Positions 58,070 through 64,000 of a stretch of 64,000 nt of DNA are shown piece after piece. Origin of the DNA: Ascaphus truei (taxonomy: Eukaryota > Chordata > Amphibia > Anura > Ascaphidae). The stretch is from assembly GCA_036426205.1 (NCBI GenBank), contig CM071568.1, positions 214,315,245-214,379,244 of the forward strand, given 5' to 3'. A program made the position numbers and the translations under genes. A model generated the notes under the pieces. The model ran no database searches, was not told the DNA's origin, and worked only from the letters and a program-made list of their open reading frames with translations. Within the stretch, counting starts at the first letter, position 1; the number at the start of each line of letters is the position of its first letter.

Positions 58070-58843
58070 ATACCTATCTCTGGTATTTCCTGGAGTGGGA
58101 GAGGGTGGGCACACTCACTTATATACCGTACCTCCAACTTGATAAACCTATACTCCACATGGTGAGATACATACAATACAGTATGAACACACCTGAGGTA
58201 CCTGAGAAATATGCTTATTTAAATGATTTTAATATATTTAGCATATTTCTGACTTTAAAAAGTTAGAATGCATAGACATTTATGAGATAACTTTTGTTTT
58301 TAAATCAGTGAGACGGAAACCTGCAAAGATGTTTCTAATGTTTTTTTCACTATGCTTGTATATCATTTTAGCAATATATCAGAACACACATATATGTCAT
58401 GTAATTTTCAACCAGAGAAAAACTGGCAATCAGAATACACTAAAGTGTCATATTTGTATGCAAAGAGGCTGGCTAAGCTGTTCCAGTATTTTTTTTTTAA
58501 ATGATCTCCTCAGTAATAAAAATGACACACAAAGCTTTGAAAATAAGTGGAATGTCTCAGTGCTAACTTACATTGTACGCTGATTATTATTCAGACTGGA
58601 GACCAGAGTTATAGTTTCAACAAGGAACCTTTGAACAGATTGAACAGTGAACCTTATTTGTAGGTCTTATTGCTTTTTGCATTGGATGCCAACAGGAGGC
58701 TTTTATAGCACCTAAAATTGGTTGCTGCCTGGAATGAGAGGTAGGGAAATGGAGTAATATCTGCTCATGACATATTACTTACAGCATTTACTTTGTATGC
58801 ATTCCTAAAGATAATATAGTTCTGGGTATGAGGTATGTAGGTG

Positions 58844-58888
<45 letters not shown>

Positions 58889-59335
58889 CTGTAATCCACA
58901 AATCTAACTCCCCCTGCCCGGCTATAAGGGACTTTACATAAATGTCTTTACTATTAGCCACTCTGGGTATATATTACCTTTGTCAGGGGTGTTGATTCAC
59001 ACCAGCTGGGTGTACTTTGCAGATGTTAAAGAGGAGCGTCAGGAACTTTGTAGTTATGAACAGGACGTGCTTGATTGATAATTTACAGGTTACAACTTCA
59101 TCTCCACGTGCATTATTGCATCCCTGAAGAGGCACATTCTTAGAACTGGTTACATGAACAATATCTTTAAAGTTGTTCTTCTTTTAGTACTGTATTGCTA
59201 TCTTCTTTCAGGGTCCCTTACTTGGGCTATCCTGAATATCCCATCTTGGGATAACTGCTTACTTGTCTCAGAATTACTTCACTCGCTCTTTAATGTTTCC
59301 TGAATGAGGTAACAGAGAGCATGGTCTACTTATCC
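58070..59335. other. No gene recognised; (CA)n at 58845-58888
   Basis: AT-rich sequence with one pure CA microsatellite of about 44 bp. Open frames lack domains. Confidence 0.45.
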
Positions 59336-59339
59336 TGGC

Positions 59340-59465
59340 TTATTTCCTTCCCTTGGGGGTGCTCACCACAGGGATCTTCTGCACACTTCTTTCCCTGGGG
59401 ACTGCTCACCACAGGGATATACTGGCCCTTCTCATTCCCTTTGGGATGCTCACACAAAGGGTCAG
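59340..59465. repeat. Tandem repeat, unit about 45 bp, three copies
   Basis: TTCCCTKGGG-TGCTCACCACAGGGAT recurs three times with variation. It lies just beside the LTR at 59649. Confidence 0.7.
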
Positions 59466-59648
59466 GTCTTCGGGCGTCTGCCTGCTTCTCTATTAGAATT
59501 GTCCCAGAGCTACAGATTGGGCAGCTCCTGTTTTGGGGAGCCTGTACTTCTCTTCTTATTATAGGGAGCCTAACTACAAGGGCACTTCCCTATCAACAAA
59601 ACAACAAAGGGCTGTTACTATTAATATACAATTTATTTATGTTGCTAT

Positions 59649-60599
59649 TGTAACACATGTTTCCCCCCCCCAACCTCACTTAGTGACCAGTGTATGGGAG
59701 TGGGCGCATTACCACGATTGTATGGTGCTCTACCTGTAGGTTTACAGGAGGTCTGAGCTGTCTGCCAGATGGTAAAGAGACAGGAACAGGACAGGCTCGC
59801 ACAGGTCTCTAGGTTCTTCATGGTGGTGTCAGTGCCTCCAGCTGTGATGGAACCCACGGAGTGTAGGTGTCAGCCCCCATCACTGCACAATTACCTGCCC
59901 AGGAACTGACACCAGAGGCAGAGGTATCTTGAAATGTATTTTATTGCAGGGCATTCTGCATCAGCTCTTCTAGCAGCATATATCACACTCCACTTGCCCC
60001 AGGCTGTCTAGACGGTGCACCTTAATCAATAGTGCTCTGATCAAGGTGGTCTTTAGGCTAGCCAGCCTACAGTGAGCAAGCTTGCCCCATCATGGGAAAA
60101 ACTTACAGCTCCCTCCTCACTCTCTGAGAAGCAGGGAGAAAAGACCTCATTCACCCTTCAGCAGGGAGCAAGATACTACACTTCCTCACACCATGTGGTG
60201 AAGAGGCAGACTCTCTCCTAACTTTTGGCTATTCCCATAGACTCTGGAAGGGGCGGTCTCATGGACTGTACCCACCAACAAGGGGGTGGTACAAAGGCCA
60301 TGAGGCACCACCTACCTTCCTTCACTTTCTGGGGAAGCAGAAGGGGATCAATGGCCCATAGATTAACATGCTAAGGCCTGGATCTTAACAGGACTTACAT
60401 AGCAGATACACTATGTGGAGAGAAACAGGTACAGATGGACATACTCTGTAATACTATATACAGGTGATACCTCTCCATTCTCTCCTCCAAAGGTCTGAGG
60501 GCAGAATCCGCCTGCTCTCCTATTTGTCACCTCTCCCTCACTCCCTGTCACTAATCAGGAAAGGGGGGAACTAAGCCTCTGCTTGTGTATTGTTACACA
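59649..60599 (-). mobile_element. Gypsy-like LTR with short piece of internal sequence
   Basis: Minus strand: TGTGTAACAATACAC at 60599 follows a CTCTAGAGGAGG purine tract, and the end reads CATGTGTTACA at 59649. An AATAAA lies at 59945-59940 and the shared GGAGGCACTGACACC block near 59835. About 950 bp. Internal sequence beyond 60600 is at most some 60 bp before a different repeat begins. Confidence 0.7.
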
Positions 60600-60686
60600 C
60601 CTCCTCTAGAGGGACATGTGTTCAGCATACAACTCCTTTAACCCACAAAGTAACCCTCAGTAACCTCCGTTGGCTATATGATTTAC

Positions 60687-60732
60687 TGTGGAGGGTTTTT
60701 GTCACTTTTTTTTACCCACCATAACTTAACTA
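60687..60732 (-). mobile_element. Fragment of the retrozyme-like family
   Basis: Minus strand AGTTAAGTTATGGTGGGTAA to AAAAACCCTCCACA matches 9870-9920 of the 404-bp unit closely. The ribozyme part is not included. Confidence 0.7.
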
Positions 60733-60735
60733 AGT

Positions 60736-60780
60736 ATACATACATACATACATACATACATACCTGCATACATACATACC
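60736..60780. repeat. (CATA)n microsatellite
   Basis: Eleven or so CATA units with one interruption. Confidence 0.92.
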
Positions 60781-60789
60781 ACATCTATT

Positions 60790-61235
60790 ACTGTCTTTGA
60801 TGGATTTAGCAACCTAAAGATCACATTGGTTAAACGCATTGGTTGGCATTGCAGTTCATGTCATGCACACAAACAGTACGCCTATACTTACACTACTTAC
60901 AAGAAACGATAAAAATACTTGCTCACCAGTTTGGCACCTCTGGTTCTGGTATTCAAGCCTGTGTACAAATAACTTTTCAGAGGCTGGTCCAGCCAGCCCC
61001 GAGTTTATATCTACCAACCTTACTCTGAGTTAAATACATAAAATATGGAGTGGTTGAATCTGCTACAAGTATCTAGAAGATAAGCACGATCAATGCGAGA
61101 CATGTATTGTACTACCTTAACTACACAGACACAGTCACCGACACTGTTAGAAGCTATCACTGGTGTGTGTGTGTGTGTATGTGTAAATATATATATATGC
61201 TTTTAATTCTTTTTTTTGCTATATACAGTGTATGT
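60790..61235. other. No feature recognised
   Basis: Mixed sequence, with GT and AT tracts near 61163-61200. Confidence 0.35.
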
Positions 61236-61240
61236 ATATA

Positions 61241-62837
61241 CAGTTGTGTGAAAAAGAAAGTACACCCTCTTGGAATTCTATGTTTTTACATATCAGGACA
61301 TAATAACAATCATTAGCAGGTCTTAAAATTGGGTAAATACAACTTCAGATGAACAACAACACATGGCATATTACACCGTGTCATGATTTATTTAACAAAA
61401 ATGGAGACGGCAGGTGTGAAAAACTAAGTATACTTTATGATTCAATAGCTTGTAGAACCACCTTTAGCAGCAATAACTTGAAGTAATCGTTTTCTGTATG
61501 ACTTTATCAATCTCTCACATCGTTGTGGAGGAATTTTGGCCCACTCTTCTTTACAACGTTGCTTCAGTTCATTGAGGTGTGTGGGCATTTGTTTATGCAC
61601 AGCTCTCTTAAGGTCCAGCCACAGCATTTCAATCGGGTTGAGGTCTGGACTTTGACTGGGCCATTGCAACACCTTGATTCTTTTCTTTTTCAGCCATTCT
61701 GTTGTAGATTTGCTGGTGTGCTTGGGATCATTGTCCTGTTGCATGACCCAATTTCGGCCAAGCTTTAGCTGTCGGACAGATGGCCTCATATTTGACTCTA
61801 GAATACTTTGGTACACAGAGGAGTTCATGTTCAACTCAATGATTGCAAGGTTCCCAGGTCCTGTGGCTGCAAAACAAGCCCAAATCATCACCCCCTCCAC
61901 CACCATGCTTGACAGTTGGTATGAGGTGTTTGTGCAGATATGCTGTGTTTGGTTTTCGCCAAACGTGGCGCTGTGCATTATGGCCAAACATCTCCACTTT
62001 GGTCCCGTCTGTCCAAAGGACATTGTTCCGGAAGTCTTGTGGTTTGTTCAGATGCAACTTTGCAAACCTAAGCCGTGCTGCCATGTGCTTTTTAGAGAGA
62101 AGAGGCTTTCTCCTGGCAACCCTTCCAAACAAACCATACTTGTTCAGTCTTTTTCTAATTGTACTGTCGTGAACTTTAACATTTAACATGCTAACTGAGG
62201 CCTGTAGAGTCTGAGATTTGTAACTCTTATGATTTTTTGCAATTTCTATGAGAATTGCATGGTCTGATCTTGGGGTGAATTTGCTGGGACGTCCACTCCT
62301 GGGAAGATAGGCAACTGTCTTGAATGTTTTCCACTTTTGAATAATCTTTCTCACTGTAGAATGATGGACTTTAAATTTTTGGGAATGGCCTTATAACCCT
62401 TCCCAGACTGATGGGCAGCAACAATTGCTTCTCTAAGATCATTGTTGATGTCTTTCCTCCGTGGCATTGTGTTAACACACACCTGAATGCGCCAGACCAG
62501 CAAACTGCTAAACCGTCGGCTTTTGTAGAGGTGGTCACATTTGCTGATGATCAATTAATCAAGGGCATTTGATTAGCAGCACCTGTCTGCTACTTAGCAT
62601 CTTAATTCCTACGGAAGCAGTAAGGGTGTACTTAGTTTTTCACACATAGCTTCTCCATTTTGGCTTTATTTTTGTTAAATAAATCATGACACGGTGTAAT
62701 ATGTCATGTGTTGTTGTTCATTTGAGGTTGTATTTACCAAATTGTAAGACCTGCTAAGGAACAGATGATTGTTATTATGTCCTGATATATAAAACCATAG
62801 AATTCAAAGAGGGTGTACTTTCTTTTTCACACAACTG
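61241..62837 (-). mobile_element. Tc1-like transposon with long inverted repeats
   Basis: The termini CAGTTGTGTGAAAAAGAAAG and CTTTCTTTTTCACACAACTG are perfect at the ends, and the repeats extend about 200 bp inward with a second internal TGTGAAAAACTAAGTA motif. A TA precedes the left end, and TG has replaced TA on the right. Total 1597 bp, the usual length for the family. The transposase is broken. Few differences between arms suggest moderate age. Confidence 0.92.
61442..62467 (-). pseudogene. Tc1 transposase with frameshifts
   Basis: ATG at 62467 opens MPRRKDINNDLREAIVAAHQ, the first helix-turn-helix. A shift near 62370 leads to the second DNA-binding part (IIQKWKTFKTVAYLPRSGRP). The catalytic DDE domain follows: first D in VLWTDGTKVEMFG, second D in WVMQQDNDPKHTS, E in SPDLNPIEMLW. 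A further shift near 61890 lies in a C/T-rich run. All three catalytic residues survive, so the breaks are the frameshifts. The enzyme would cut and paste at TA. Confidence 0.9.
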
Positions 62838-62855
62838 TGTGTGTGTGTGTATATG

Positions 62856-62889
<34 letters not shown>

Positions 62890-62900
62890 CTATATATATA
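62838..62900. repeat. TG and AT microsatellites
   Basis: TGTGTGTG then TATATATA directly between the Tc1 end and the next MITE. Confidence 0.9.
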
Positions 62901-63052
62901 CAGTGTTCGACAAACCTAAATTTGCTCGCCCCGGCGAGTGGATTTAGCCCCCGGGCGAGTAATATTGGCCCAAGCAGCAACGTTTGGTACTAGGTGGCGA
63001 GTAGTAGATTTTTGTGTGGCGAGTAGATTTTTCGGTGATTTGTCAACCACTG
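62901..63052 (+). mobile_element. Small hAT-like MITE rich in GGCGAGT
   Basis: The termini CAGTGTTCGACAAA and TTTGTCAACCACTG are imperfect inverted repeats. Flanks are AT-rich octamers. GGCGAGT or its inverse appears at least five times in 152 bp. Related copy at 45583-45739. Confidence 0.72.
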
Positions 63053-63436
63053 TATAATATATATTATATATAATCTATTATATATAATATGGAAAAACAG
63101 GAAGAGAGGCACGCCCCCATGCGAAATAGTATATTTAATGAGGGAGGGGGAGAGGGGGATAAAAAATGCACTCACAAGGGTACAATAAAAAAACAGGCAT
63201 TGTGTGTATATAATCACCACCATCCGGTTCGTGTCTGCAGCGTCTTGGGGCAGTCCAGTATTGCAGTATCAGGATCGTAGTCCCAACGGTATCCAGGCAG
63301 ATAGTATTCAATACAACTGTATTAGAGTCCTGGAAGATGGCTCCGTGTAGTACAGGCTTTGCAGCCAGTTGCGCATGGATCCGTCCGTTCCAGCGCTCGG
63401 TGATGACGTCAGTGTCAGCGTCTGACGTGATGACCT

Positions 63437-63480
63437 TCCCTGACGCGTTTCGTCACTCTCGGGTAACTTTTTCAAAGGGT
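63437..63480 (-). ncRNA. Hammerhead ribozyme, PLE type, variant core
   Basis: Minus strand: stem I CCCT (63479-63476) with AGGG. The core is TTGAAAA in place of CTGANGA. Stem II is GTTAC/GTGAC with one G-T pair. GAAA (63451-63448), CGCG, T, and cleavage at C (complement of 63442). Same core variant as 5095-5136. Downstream on the minus strand, GACGTCA motifs mark a PLE leader. Confidence 0.6.
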
Positions 63481-63484
63481 GATG

Positions 63485-64000
63485 GGAGATGGGAGGGGTC
63501 CGGTATTATATTAGAGAGTCCAATAATCTCAATTACTTTTGATCGTCCCCCCTTCTCAGCTGAAAGTGCTAAGTGCTCCAACATATATGCAAATGCCTTA
63601 AACATAAAAATATGTCTAAAAATATTTAAAAATATTTAAGGGTCATCACATCCTTCCAAGAATGTACATAATACCAATATAATTACAATATACATTTGTT
63701 GTTAATACACATATTAATTTATTCAAAATATTTTTAATTAGAGATATATACTATCTTATATATATATATTCTCACAAATATGGATAATTTAGGGGTTATT
63801 AGAGTTTAGTAATATTTATACACATTTACATTTCATTTTCCAATAATACACATCTTCCTACATTTATTTACAATCCCAGGTACTTTTATCTTACACATGG
63901 AATTAATTTTAATATTAGATACACATTTAATGCAGAGTTAACCACAATTACAGTTCACTGGCACTTGGATAATGTAACGAAGTTATGATATGCACTGATA
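63485..64000. other. No gene recognised
   Basis: AT-rich sequence with a short AT tract near 63755. It may be PLE 3' sequence upstream of the minus-strand ribozyme. No domain seen. Confidence 0.35.

Overview
The window looks like intergenic or intronic DNA from a vertebrate, most likely an anuran amphibian. The evidence is the repeat mixture: Penelope-like retroelements (PLEs) with hammerhead ribozymes, BEL/Pao and Gypsy LTR elements, CR1-, Rex1- and RTE-like LINEs, a Tc1 element with long inverted repeats, many small hAT elements, and abundant AT and CA/TG microsatellites. The species call is inference. I found no convincing host exon, tRNA or rRNA. Nearly all recognisable coding sequence belongs to mobile elements, and most of it is broken.

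Layout. 1-2.8 kb: decayed RTE-like LINE (minus) with a foldback MITE inside it. 2.8-3.4 kb: TTAA-flanked piggyBac-type MITE. 3.8-4.5 kb: hAT remnant and an LTR. 5.1-10.9 kb: PLE material (ribozyme, repeated hairpins, an RT plus GIY-YIG pseudogene) and a 404-bp-unit ribozyme-bearing repeat. 11-12.3 kb: tandem duplication, LTR, CA repeat. 14.7-15.8 kb: CR1-like LINE. 16-17.1 kb: hAT-like element filled with pyrimidine minisatellite. 17.5-21.2 kb: PLE leaders, an LTR and a foldback hAT. 21.8-24.4 kb: TG minisatellite with a hAT MITE, then a Gypsy 3' end. 25-27.5 kb: solo BEL LTR and a hAT element with a 30-bp G-rich minisatellite. 29-31 kb: MITE, LTR and an inverted ribozyme pair. 31.5-33.4 kb: Rex1/CR1-like LINE. 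33.7-36.6 kb: PLE pieces and an LTR. 38.3-42.3 kb: three hAT elements with clean 8-bp target duplications and an assembly gap. 43-49 kb: LTR, minisatellite, MITEs, a second 404-bp-unit ribozyme repeat and a PLE. 50.7-56.7 kb: a complete-ended BEL/Pao element lacking most of pol. 57-64 kb: MITEs, LTR, Tc1 element and another PLE ribozyme.

The most interesting theme is RNA self-cleavage. I can trace about a dozen hammerhead-ribozyme motifs, intact or decayed, on both strands. Most sit in PLE terminal repeats. Two sit in noncoding elements with the same 404-bp repeat period and fully paired stem I, which makes those elements look like animal retrozymes.
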